Shown: positions 12,216 to 22,929 of the stretch, one piece after another
Layout of the letters: each line of letters begins with the position of its first letter
Position numbering within the stretch: position 1 is the stretch's first letter
Assembly: GCA_018524725.1 (NCBI GenBank)
Contig: JAEUWP010000319.1
Span: forward strand, 1-64,000
Source of the DNA: Podaxis mareebaensis
Lineage: Eukaryota > Basidiomycota > Agaricomycetes > Agaricales > Agaricaceae
Direction of reading: 5' to 3'
DNA: 64,000 nt
Made by a program: the position numbers and the translations under genes
The notes under the pieces: model-generated
Database searches by the model: none
Told to the model about the DNA's origin: nothing
The model's input: only the letters and a program-made list of their open reading frames with translations

Positions 12216-12497
12216 CTCCTCCTCACTTGAATATGCTGAGTGTAGAAGTTGTAAAAGAATTCAACACCTAAAGCAGGAATGAAGTTATTAAACTTCACTT
12301 TGTCAAGATTCTTTGTAAGGATGTCAGCAGGATTACCTGTACCCTTTACATTGTATATGATGATCTTTTTGTCTTCTAAAAGATTACAAATATAATGATA
12401 CTTGACATCCACATGTTTAGAACACTTTTCAGTGACAGGATTTTCTGCCCAAAAAGTCGATTACGTGATAATAGCTGAGTTATCACAACTAAAAAAA
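12216..12497 (-). pseudogene. Second copia fragment: RNase H C-terminus on the minus strand
   Basis: Read on the minus strand, this gives C-D-N-S-A-I-I-T, a stop, then F-W-A-E-N-P-V-T-E-K-C-S-K-H-V-D-V-K-Y-H, and later NPADILTKNLDKVKFNN. These are the standard last motifs of copia RNase H. It ends in a purine tract (about AGTGAGGAGGAG) that abuts the LTR at 12,215. It differs in sequence from the plus-strand copia RNase H, so it comes from a different copia family or lineage. Only the extreme 3' end remains. Confidence 0.8.
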
Positions 12498-12660
12498 AGG
12501 TGTGCCCTCTCCCAACCTCACAACCTCTTTCACGAACTTTCACTCTCCGTTCGTTGATTCGTTCTTAGCTATACTGAACGGGAGCTGCCGCAGATTGCAC
12601 TCACAAGCTCCCAACCGTGTCATAGCGCCGGCAGCAGTCCCTGGCGAGTCGCGAAAGTGT
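12466..12660 (+). repeat. Dispersed repeat copy with CpG sites retained
   Basis: About 190 bp that aligns, in reverse complement, with about 59,500-59,705. Shared landmarks include a small hairpin (GTGATAA...TTATCAC), CCCAACCTCACAA and CTCTTTCACGAACTTTCA. Where this copy has CpG, the distant copy has TG or CA. It overlaps the minus-strand copia end. From 12,660 to 12,904 nothing was recognised. Confidence 0.6.
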
Positions 12661-12904
12661 TTTCATTGGGCATTACGGCTGATGGCATGCTTATACCAGA
12701 TTCTATCTATTGCATGTTTTCCCCGATAATTCCGTGTATTATTGGTGGATAGAATTGTGAGTATCGATTATAGTGTTGTGTGCCTCGCGGCACAGGTACC
12801 CGATCCTGGCGCCTAAACGCTGCGGGCGCCACGCTCATGTCCTAGGCCGCGGTGGATCTCAATGCCAGACGACAAGACGGCGACCCAATGACTTGTACAC
12901 GGTG

Positions 12905-13290
12905 TTTGCACGGTGTCATTGAGGCTGTTGAGTCAGATGAGGTCTCAAGCTGGCAAAGCGAAAACGTAAAGCTGTTGATGAATGGTGAGATTTGAGCTTC
13001 GAGGATCCTACCGTTAGATCCCATGGTGGTCCATCGTAATCGAAATGCAAAGAGATTTCCTCGAGATATTCGAAATGGACATAACGTAAGAGGTGCTTGA
13101 GGTTGACAATCTGTTCAAGTTTTTGAGGTCCTCGTGCAGATCGTAGCGCTGTTTCCAAAAATAAGTATGTACCTGTGAGTCCGTGGCACTACAGAGGTCG
13201 CGCCATTCGAAGGAATGGCATATCAGATTGGTTATATGAGACAGAACTTTGATCATGAGTGGTAGAATCTGAGATGGGAGCTCCATCACC
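12905..13290 (-). pseudogene. F-box/LRR-type protein relic (cassette A)
   Basis: Three minus-strand frames together match the middle of the intact F-box gene at 43,881-45,665. Matches are HSFEWRDL against YSFEWGDL, YLEEISLHFDYD against GLEEIWFHFDYE, and AQISPFINS...SSDS against VNIAPFINR...SSDS. The order is collinear but frameshifts separate the pieces. The F-box N-terminus and the C-terminal third were not found. It occupies the same place relative to DUF2470 as the intact copy does, in inverted orientation. It is a dead paralogue. Confidence 0.75.
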
Positions 13291-13671
13291 ATTTTTTGGC
13301 ATATCGCAAGGGCGCGAAAGAGCGCGAAACCCTTACGCGCAGCTCTGGATGTAATTTAAGGGCGAGGAAAAGGGGATTTATGCTGCCCAAGGCATGCCCT
13401 CGATTCATATCACAGCCGCGGTGCAAACGTCGACCGACGCAAGACATAAAAACGGACGTCTGGCGAGACAATCAGTGTGCTACCGGATGCTGGATGGATT
13501 CAATGCAAAGCGATGTCATGCCAGCATTCTCAAAAATAACCGACAGGGAGGGAACAGGTGACGCAACTCATCGTTCTCAGATAGACACCTGAAGATGGTG
13601 ATATAGACGCAAATCACAGCAGTATCTGAATCATGTATATTGACTAGGCTGGAATTCACAGTACTTATACG
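13291..13671. other. Short intergenic stretch, no gene recognised
   Basis: The open frames here (for example about 13,296-13,592) do not resemble the F-box N-terminus that would be expected at this place, nor any family I recognise. Confidence 0.5.
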
Positions 13672-14526
13672 CTACTCAACTTTCATGACCGACTCGATTC
13701 TAAGCGCTTGAATTTTCTTTCTTAGATTGACCCATATAGGAAAACCGCACAGAAAAGTCGAGATGAGATAGAGCACCTGAAGTTACGGGACCGGTTGGGA
13801 CAACAATATATAGCTGAGGAGATGGGAACTTACTCCGAGGCCAAATCCAGTGCGATGTTTGCAGCAGAGACGGATCGTGTACAGGCACTCGAGCACGCGC
13901 AGTCCGATGCCTACGTATGCGTATTGCTGTAGTCGCGTAAGTCCAGCAGTCTGTTGAACAAAATCCACGACGCCAAAGAGCGGCGAAGGGTGGTTTGGAG
14001 GAGCATAAAGGCAGGAAACTAGGATAATGCTCATGCAGGCGCTTATGAGGGCACTTAGAGGAAAGTAGAAGGTAGTGATCTGGGGGGCTTTGATCTGGGT
14101 ACGAGAATAAAACAATCGTTCAATACTGAACTGTTCACGATAACGATGTATCAAGTCTTCGTACCATTCCCAGTCCTTCTTGTGCGAGTCCTTTCATTTC
14201 CAAAAGCCTGGGTTTGACCTCCTCGTAGCTTCTGAGAGGAGGTTCAATCGGAATATACACTACTTTCTTCCCGCCTTTCTTGAGGGCGCATTTCAAGGTC
14301 ATGCCCTGGCGGGTATGGGGTAGTCGTTGTCAATCCTGAGGAGTAAACGTGGATATGTGAACAATATACGTGCCTTGGAATCAATGGCGGTCATTTCGGC
14401 GCTCGTTATGATTTCTTGCACATTGCCGTACCATTTCGCATACGCGACAAGGGTATCAGGGTGGTTGGACATGTACGTCTGCAGAAAACTAGATTTCTCT
14501 GCCACGGGGTCGATCTGCTGGGACAT
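13672..14526 (-). CDS. DUF2470-domain membrane protein, paralogue A
   Basis: Four exons: 14,374-14,526; 14,165-14,305; 13,834-14,094; 13,672-13,776. They give 219 aa in frame. The N-terminal half has the DUF2470 pattern (SFLQTYMSNHPDTLVAYAKW, TSAEMTAIDSK), a domain also found at the C-terminus of HugZ-like haem-binding proteins. The C-terminal half carries hydrophobic segments (ISACMSIILVSCLY, VLYLISTFLCGFP) and ends ESVMKVE. Its paralogue at 42,440-43,287 has identical lengths for exons 2-4. Intron 1 starts GCACGT where the paralogue has GTGCGT, so splicing needs a GC-AG intron. The start MSQQ aligns with MSKQ of the paralogue. A membrane location and a haem or lipid-related role are inferences. 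It is divergent from MTO1. Confidence 0.75.
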
Positions 14527-14916
14527 ATGAAGGAGAGTTGGGATAGGATCCAGAGGACAAAGGCGGGCGTTTGAGGACCACTGGGAGAGCTAGGAAGGAA
14601 CTGGTTGCCTCTGGACTCGTGCAGTCCCTTGCTATTTTATAATCACTATTCCACGTGACGGACAGCAACCCACGCAAAGGTTTAGACCGGTATGCAGAGC
14701 CATTTCATCAACTAGGTATAGTCAGTGTGACTTAGTCGGGGGACCTCAGTAACAGAGACACGGTGTTGCACAATACGAGCGACGGTCGGAAACGCCACCC
14801 GGACCGAGAACACTATATTTGCCATCAACCTCCGAAACAAATAACGCGCTGCGACGCCATCGCCAGAAAATGATTCCCGTCAGTGTCCGAACCACACTCC
14901 CGGCACCAATTCCTTC
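14527..14916. promoter_or_regulatory. Divergent promoter region between DUF2470-A and MTO1
   Basis: 390 bp between two outward-facing starts. No TATA box, repeat or other defined element was recognised. Called from gene arrangement only. Confidence 0.35.
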
Positions 14917-17900
14917 ATGCTTTCCCGTGCGGCCAGGAGCCTATGTGTTAGACATTGTATCTCTAGGCTCTACTCGACAGCCGTAGATATATCCTATGAT
15001 GGTGAGAACCTTACCAAAGGAATCACTTTCAGGTACTAACTCAATCTAATTGTTGCTCAGTTTGTGTAATTGGCGGAGGTCACGCAGGCTGCGAGGCTGC
15101 CGCTGGTGCTGCGAGAACAGGAGCACGAACACTTCTCCTCACACAGAAGCTAGAAACCATTGGTGAATTGTCATGCAATCCTTCGATTGGAGGTGTTGGA
15201 AAGGGCACATTAGTGCGTGAGGTGGATGCTTTGGATGGTATAATGGGCAGGGTTTCAGGTAAGCAGAGTGTCTTTCCACCAAACGTTGTATCTGGTCTCT
15301 AAATTGCCCCTAGATAAGGCTGGTATCCAGTTCCAGATGCTTAACCGTTCTAAAGGCGCTGCTGTGTGGGTTAGTCGATGGCAATCCAGACAAGGGAAAA
15401 CCTCAGCTTATGCCACTACCAGGGACCCAGAGCACAGATAGACCGCATTTTATATAAGCGTCATATGCAAGGAATTCTCCATAGCTACCCCGGCCTGGAT
15501 ATAAGGGCCGGAAGTGTATTTGACCTCGTCCTCGATCAGTCCACTGCCCAACACGGGAGATGGGCGAAAGTCATTGGTGTAAGACTAGGTTTGTCTTCCG
15601 GCTTGCAATGTCTCCCTTTTGCCTTATGAACAATGTCCTAGATACCGGGGAGGTCATCAACTGCTCCCAGGTCGTCATTTGTACTGGTACATTTTTGGGT
15701 GGAGAGATACATATTGGTACGCCCCGACTTTGCGCTATGTTTTGAGCACGTCTGTAATCATCTATTCTTAGGCATGAAACGATTTCCAGCGGGACGAATA
15801 GGCGAGGCGCCATCAGTCGGACTGTCAGCATCCCTCAACGCCGCCGGCTTCAAACTTGATCGACTGCAAACCGGTACTCCCGCACGATTGGACGGCAAAA
15901 CCATCAACTTCTCGAATATGCTTAGACAAGATGGGGATGTCGTACCCGCGCCCTTCAGCTTTCTGCACAGAGTAGTTGATAATGCAGTAAGTCGCTCCCA
16001 TATTCTGCTTTCAGTGCAAGTGGTGCTCAGCGTCCGCTTAAAGAACAACCAAATCGCGTGTTACCAAACAGCTACTACACCAGAAACGCACAAGATTGTC
16101 AAGGACAACTTACATCTCAGCTGCCACATACAAGAAACGCGGAAAGGTGAGCGTCCATCCCTAGGTGAACTGTATCAACTTAAAAGTGGTGACATCAGGT
16201 CCGAGGTATTGCCCTTCGCTTGAAGCCAAGATCCTTAGATTTGGCCATAAGAACCATCATACAGTGTGGCTAGAGCCTGAAGGCTATGATTCTGGTAAGT
16301 TACTCCTGTACCTGTCGGTAACACTGACAACCTTGCTGTAGACGTTATATACCCCAATGGCATCTCGTGTAGCATGCCAGAAGAACTGCAAGAGCCGATG
16401 ATGCGAACGATACCTGGTCTTGAGAATGTCAAAATGGTCCGACCTGCATATGGCGTTGAGTACGATCATATAGATGCTCGGGAACTAGCACGTACGTTGT
16501 CTTGTACATAGTTTATTTTGGTGCATTTGACACGCTTATGCAGCGACTTTGGAAACGAAGCGCATCCAGGTACGCCACTTCGTGGAATCTGACTTGATGC
16601 ATGCTCATGCCAAAGTAGGGCTTGTTCCTTGCGGGTCAAATTAACGGTATGCCACCCTTGTATTAGAGGCTCTAGCCAAGAGCTCACAGTATCTCTAGGA
16701 ACGACTGGATACGAAGAGGCCGCTGCACAAGGCATTGTGGCCGGAATTAATGCTGGTCTCTCCGCCCTCCACAAACCACCGCTTGTTCTCACCCGTGCAG
16801 ATGGCTACACCGGTGTCATGATTGACGACCTTATTGTGAAAGGAGCTGAGGAACCTTGTATGTGTTTCCAACCTTCGCCGAAGGGAATCGCTGCTAAGCG
16901 AGGCGGGTGATAGATCGTATGTTCACTTCAAGGTCAGAATATCGCATGACCATCCGGAGTGATAACGCTGATTTGAGACTGACCGAGAAAGGTTCGTGTA
17001 TGGGCTTCCCTGAATGATGGAGCACAAAATTGATGGTGTTTGATGGACAGGGAGACAAGCGGGTGTGGTCTCTGACGATCGATGGTTTGCGTTTCAAAAG
17101 ACGAAGAGCGAGATTGAGGATGCCGTTACTTTGTTGAAATCTGTCGCCATGAGTCCACAGGTGACGTTAATTGACCCACCTTTCCTCCGAAATTACTCAG
17201 AATCATCACAGAAGTGGAATTCATATGGTTTCGCAGTGCAGAAGGATGGCATAGTACGGAGGTATGCAGTTATAGCTCTGAAGCACACTAAATACTTACA
17301 GAAGAACAACAGTGCAAACGAGATGCTCAGATACCCAGGCGTCACTTGCGCCAAACTTATTCCCGTGATCGAACGGCTCGGAAAAATGGATCCCCAGGTT
17401 CTTGCACGAGTGGACATTGATGGTTCGCTTCCTTTGTCCGTCTCTTCTCTGACACCTGACGTGTTGCTGTTAGGCCGCTATAGCGCTCATCTCCTGCGTC
17501 AAGAAGCCGATCTTCGCATTTTCATGGAGGACGAATCGTTGCTTCTAGACCCCCAAATGGATTACTCGCAGGTGGCTGGACTCAGCTCCGAAGTGAAAGA
17601 ACGTTTGTTTGCTGTGCGCCCTACGACCATTGTATGTGAAAACAACCGCTCTTGATTTTTGATTTCGGCCCGATCCATGGCTGTGACTGATGCAACCGAT
17701 GATTGATGTATTTATTTTGGTAGGGTACAGCCAAGCGTATGGAGGGTATGACTCCCACTTCGATCGTTTATCTCTTGAGACACGCAAAAAGGACTTGGAA
17801 TCCGGAGAAGATGGCTGCTATCGCTACAGCTACGAGTGCAGATGCTGGTGCTGGTGACGAGGTTGTCGAGAGTACTGTTACTGCGACGTCACGAGGTTGA
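14917..17900 (+). CDS. MTO1: Mitochondrial tRNA U34 carboxymethylaminomethyl-modification enzyme (GidA/MnmG family)
   Basis: MTO1 works with the GTPase MSS1 to modify the wobble uridine of mitochondrial tRNAs, using FAD. Fifteen exons could be placed with consistent phases, giving about 730 aa. The first intron (15,002-15,060) has a TACTAAC branch site. Exon 1 encodes an Arg/Ser-rich mitochondrial targeting peptide ([20 protein letters not shown]). Then come the FAD-binding [31 protein letters not shown]...[50 protein letters not shown] and [19 protein letters not shown] possible 48-bp intron near 17,254-17,301 would shorten the protein to about 714 aa. There is no copy in cassette B, where the dioxygenase and DUF2470 genes are neighbours. 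It looks intact. Confidence 0.93.
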
Positions 17901-18145
17901 TTTCTTGTACCTGACAATCAAAGATCTTATTTTGATTCATTACTATATTTCCCAAACGCCGGATCAGTCGTTTGGCATGGGTATGCTCTTCAGCGCATAT
18001 TGGAGCAATTCCATAAGGGGGTCATTTGGTAAGGCTGTCAGGAGGGCGTATATGATAGGGCAGAATGTATGTTGGGAAGCTTATCCATATCCCCCACTTC
18101 GGCAAGAAACAAGATTCGTTCAACCAGTCAAACATCTCAGCTTCC
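17901..18145. other. Intergenic region between MTO1 and the dioxygenase
   Basis: About 245 bp. It holds the MTO1 3' end and the dioxygenase promoter; no defined motif was seen. Confidence 0.4.
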
Positions 18146-18151
18146 ATGAAC

Positions 18152-19585
18152 ATGCCAACCGCAGTGATTACCTCTTCTCCCTCCTTCCTTGCCTCCCTCG
18201 CTCAATTCGAGAGCTACGATGCGACACCTGTCATTGGTACCATCTTTCCCAACAAGACGACGCAACTTTCAAATCTACTCGAAGCACCGAACGCGGACGA
18301 GTTGATCCATGACCTGGCAGTACTCGTATCACATCGTGGTGTTGTATTTTTCAAGGACCAAGATATCACAGTTGAACAGCAAAAGGTACTCGCACAGAAG
18401 CTGGGTGAATTGACAGGCAAGCCCAAGACGAGCAAGTTGTATATGCATCCGATTTCGAGGAAAGATGCCGAGTTTGGGCGTGAGGTTTCCGTTATTACAT
18501 CGAAGGCGTGAGTGTATTTTTGGGAAATAGCACAGTCCGTGTTCATTTCATGGTGCTTTATAGCGCTGTCAATAAGTCTGGACACCTGACTAAGTCGAGA
18601 GCAAGCGGCGGATGGCATTCAGACAACACCTACGAGAATGTACCTTCCGACTATGCTGTATGTGGACCCTCCGGACGTACAAAGCTGCAGGTTGACTTTC
18701 GATAGGTCCTGAGAATGCACACACTACCTTCTGGTACGTTTGCTGCGACTTTAAGCATTAAACTATTCACTAACCACGCTGTTTTGCTCAGTTGGCGGCG
18801 ATACCTTGGTGAGTAAAGCACAGTAGCTCGGCGAGTCAACGCAATTTGACTTGCCAACTAGTGGGCTAGCGGTTACGAAGCCTACGACCGTCTTTCTCCC
18901 GCCTATCAAAAGTTCTTGGAAGGCCTGACTGCCACCCACGACGGGAGCATATTCAATGAGGTGGGATTCATTCTTCTGCTCTGGTAGACGCGATCTGACC
19001 TAACTCGGATTCACAGCACGCTAGGAAATTGGGCATTGAAATAAACCAGGACCGAGGTGCGCCGGAGAACAGTAGCACAGAATTGACTGCCGTGCAGTGA
19101 GTTGCTTGACCGTATGGATTGGCGAATGCTGTTAATCGTTGCTGCTCCAGCCCTGTTATCATTACGAACCCTGTTACAGGGTTTAAGACACTCTTCGTCA
19201 ACAGAGCGTAGGTTCTCAGTGGGTTGCATTTTATTGCGAGCCTGACAAATATTCGAAAAGATTTACGAAGAGAATCAATGAACTCACGCCTGACGAATCC
19301 GACAATCTGCTAGACTACCTGCACAGACATATCTCGGAGAATCATGACCTTCAGGTGAGGTATCGCTGGCAGGCTAATGACGTCGCTATTTGGGATAACA
19401 GAGTCACTCTCCATACCGCAACGTATGCTGTTTTTCCCACTGCATACGGCCAATTAGATGCTGACCAGAGTATTTCTAGTCACGATTTTGACGAGTACCG
19501 CGAGGGCTATCGTGTCATTAGCCTGGGAGAAAAGCCATCGTTGGACCCGAACTCGAAGTCTCGCCGCGTTGCTCTTAACATCTGA
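18152..19585 (+). CDS. TauD/TfdA-type Fe(II)/2-oxoglutarate dioxygenase, paralogue A
   Basis: A non-haem iron oxygenase of the taurine/sulfonate dioxygenase family; the substrate cannot be read from sequence. Nine exons (18,152-18,507; 18,564-18,657; 18,706-18,733; 18,792-18,808; 18,862-18,960; 19,017-19,096; 19,151-19,207; 19,261-19,422; 19,480-19,585) give 332 aa. The iron-binding H-x-D is in GGWHSDNTY. The third ligand is the His in WDNRVTLHTAT, with the Arg of that segment as a likely 2-oxoglutarate contact. NPVTGFKTLFVNR is also typical. I chose ATG 18,152 (MPTAV) because the paralogue begins there; an in-frame ATG two codons upstream (18,146) is possible. Compared with paralogue B every coding exon has the same length, but A has one additional intron (18,961-19,016). 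Confidence 0.9.
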
Positions 19586-19719
19586 TGAAATGAGGTTATT
19601 AGGGTCAAGAGATGTTGTCAAGTCTTTCGCAGATTATTCATTACTCGTCTGGTCTCATGCTATGTATAGTGAGGTATATACGTAAATATATATCACTCAG
19701 TCCTGCGTGACATCTCAAA

Positions 19720-21945
19720 CTAAGCCCCACCTCTCCTGGAGAGGTTCAACCGTTCCTCATCTGCGTCTATGAATCTCTGGGGCCTTGCGACTTGCGTAGC
19801 TTCCTTGTTCCTGAAAACAAAGATCATGTTCTTGTTCTCGCGGTAGAGCTTGTCAATGTCTTCTAGGTGACGGTTAGCCGTCTCTGGGTAGACAAGCCAG
19901 ATGAGCTGACAGGATCAATAGGTTAGTCGGAGAAACCAGTGGGGCAGGGAAAACGTTGCGTGAGCTCACAGGGACGAAGATGGCGTTGAAGATTACCCAG
20001 ATGATGTAGAATCTCCATCCAAGGTTAGCAATACCCGTAGGTGTGATTTGGACGACAATATAGTTAGATATCCTGAGAAGTCGATCAGCCGTAGTCACTT
20101 GATGAGTATTCGGTCTCACCAATTAGATGCAGTTCCCAGGGCTGCGCCCTTGGTCCTCATGGAAAGACTGTTAATTTCGGTCGGGTACAGCCATGGAACA
20201 CCCTGGAAGGTGGATAAGATCACCGAAAGCCTTGAACAAGCGCACCTACTCACCTGCCAGCAGATTCCGAAAAAGACATAGTACAAGAAGAAGAATGCAG
20301 TTGCGCCTGCGCCGTATTTCTCACCCAAGCTGGGATCGTTCGCCTTGGAAAGCAACGCGGCAATGAGGATGTAACAGACGCATTGACCTGCAGCACCCCA
20401 CATCATGAGCTTCCTACGACCAGCCGTTTCGATGAGCAGGAGGCCGAAGAAGGAGAATATGAGGTAGGAAACGGAATTGCATGCAGCGAGCAAGCGAGAC
20501 AGATTGTTTGAGAGGCCAACAGAGTTTTGGAGGACAAGAGGAAGGCTGGAATGAAACAAAATGAGCACCGGGAAAGGATCGTTGGAAGGTGGGGCTCACT
20601 AGTAACTTGTTACGTTGATTCCGACCAGCTGTTGCATCCATTGGGTACCTAGAACGAGGTGTCAGAGCGTGGCGGTCAAAATGGAAGCGTGGAAGCCACA
20701 TACCTGCACCGAGAATTAGCCTCCTCATCATACCAGTATCACCCGTATTCCCTCTCAGGATATCCCTCCAGTTAGGGGCACTCTCCCTCTCGATCCTGAC
20801 AGCCTCCAGAATTTCGTCTCTCTGCGTCAAGATGTATTCATCCTTAGCACTTGCGTGAGCACCTTCCAAAGCAACCAATACATCAATGCCTTCCTCTTCG
20901 AAACCATGGGCGAGGAGCCATCGTGGACTTTCAGGTAACCAGGGTATGGTGCTGATCAAGATGATAGAGAAGACAAGTTGAAATGCGATGGGGAATCGCC
21001 ATGCGAGGCTGCCTTCAACGAAGCTGAAACCGTATGTCATCCAATTACTCAATGAGAAACCTGCGATATTCATGCTAGTGGAATGCGTTAGCTATGATTC
21101 TCAAATGAACAGGAACACTCACATCATTTCAAAGACGACCAATTTACCTCGCCACGTCGGCTTTGACGTCTCACTCTGCCAAACTGGGGCAGTAGCCGTG
21201 TTGATACTGTGATTCTCTAGGGTAAGGTAGACTGCTTTCGGTTCTTTGAATGATCGACCACGAACCCATTTCCAAAACCTGGATAGACAATTCAGTTCTG
21301 GAGGATCGTACTATCAGATGTGATATGAACCTACCTGTGATTAGTCTCGCGACAATCATTTGTGCCGCAGAAAAGGAGCAAGTCTGAAGGATAGCGCCTA
21401 TGGACATAATGATGACGCCCCAAATGAAGGTTCGCTTCCTGCCATATCGTTCACCTAAGGATCTCGGATTATTGGTTAAGCGCTTGTAGATATGGCCAGC
21501 ACGCACCAAAAATGAAGGTTGACATAGCTCCGAGAAAGCTGGAGCATTCCAAATTAGCGATGTAATTATAAGGACTGCTCGGATTTGAGTTCACCATCCA
21601 ATATCATATAACGATACTATGGTCCCCTGCAAATTGGGATCCGGATTACCCATGGTTTCGAGGAAATCTTGCGTAACAATAATTCCGCCAAATACGCCCT
21701 GATCGTAGCCTTGGCGGACCAGGTATTAAAAGGCTAGAATGGCTCGCCGGGTGTTTAAAAGGCTCACCGAACAAAGTCATCGCTGTGGTACACGCTACAG
21801 TCACCCAGATGTTCAGCTGGGTTCCAGTCATTCCAAAGTAAGGCTTCTTGCCAGCCTTAGCCTCCAACCCCCCCTGTCGTGTCGTTGCATCGTGTGGACG
21901 ATCGTGCGCCCGGTCTGCACTGTCATCGGATTTTTCAAAGCTCAT
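19720..21945 (-). CDS. MFS sugar transporter
   Basis: A 12-helix plasma-membrane sugar porter of the major facilitator superfamily; the transported sugar is unknown. Family motifs appear in order: GYDQGVFGGIIVTQDF after helix 1, the loop motif ERYGRKRTFIWGV, ETSKPTWRGKLVV, PWLPESPRWLLAHG before the central loop, a QQLVGIN-like segment near 20,620, WLYPTEINSLSMRTKG, and a final PETANRHLEDIDKLY. The first ATG (21,943-21,945) begins a Ser/Asp/Arg-rich cytosolic N-terminus. Intron 1 splits F-G-Y-D near 21,765. The stop is at 19,720-19,722. The gene is convergent with the dioxygenase, with about 130 bp between their ends. It is not duplicated in cassette B. Internal exon borders are approximate. 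Confidence 0.85.
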
Positions 21946-22925
21946 AAGAATTTCTTATTTCGTGAGGCGAGGATGGTCTGGCGATGGGATACGGGAAGGG
22001 GAGATGCACAAGGTCGAAGCAGCAGTAATCACCTAGCTCTAGCCCGGGCTAATTCAGCTTCATCCCGTGCCAACCTCTGATATTTATATGAAGAATTCGA
22101 AGCAGCCATTAGCGATGATGTCGCCAAGCTCCAATGGCGTTCTTTGCTTTGGATCGGTGGGTCTTCAACGCACGAGGTTCCACGCGCGTCCTGGTGCGCA
22201 ATATCTATAGCTCCTTCAGTCGAACGGTCCGAGAATTGCGTACAGAAGCCGTTGAAGGAAGCCGGACTGCGACAAGCGAGAGGTCAGGCTTGAGTTTATG
22301 CCTCAAAGGGGAACGTATTTTCTCCATTTGAACTATGGAATTGCTCACCTGGAAGTTTGATTGGAGGAAGTATGACTCTGACCACCACGCAGTCCTTGGG
22401 GTTTTTGAGAAGCCGAACTGGAGTATTTCGTCTAGCCCAGGTGATCTTCACCTCGACCCTGAAGCCTATCGTTCACACAGTGTACTCATGGTTATCCCCG
22501 AGAGCAAGAACCACCATTCTAAGTGGACCATAGGAGGAATTTGTAGAAAGTCCTTCACACAATTAAGTTGTGGGCCGCTGTGGAGCAGCCGGTTGGTGTT
22601 GGCTAAGTATCTCACCACATAGGTTCGTCACGAGGCAAGACTGGGCAACGGTGAAGCCGAAGCGCTGAAGCTCCGAAACTTCCCGTAACTTAGGAGCCTT
22701 CACTCTGTATATCTCATACGTATTTCGATCCCCCGCCGCATCACATCCTCAAAGCTAAATTGATTCATAAAACTCAATGAGGCCTACAGATTGGAGGACT
22801 GGCAGAAGCCGGATCCCCCTCTACACTTGGAGCGACCCTTTTCTTCTTCTCAACATCCTCTCGAGGCCCACGAACAAAACGATCTTAAACGAGTATTCAC
22901 CACGCTCGCTTATTAACTGGTCGTT
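21946..22925. other. Intergenic region upstream of the sugar transporter
   Basis: About 980 bp. It should hold the transporter promoter. Open frames at 22,134-22,331 and 22,335-22,622 show no family I recognise and no P-loop belonging to the NACHT relic that follows. Confidence 0.4.
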
Positions 22926-22929
22926 AGAG

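Noticed and set aside
12460..12500. Possible Helitron 3' end (hairpin followed by CTAA)
   Set aside because: The hairpin GTGATAA...TTATCAC followed by CTAA overlaps the copia RNase H coding sequence (C-D-N-S-A-I-I-T), has the wrong spacing, and has no matching 5' TC end or helicase.
15988..16043. Alternative acceptor sites in MTO1 intron 6
   Set aside because: Two upstream AG sites exist, but only the last one gives the expected N-N-Q-I-A-C-Y reading in frame.
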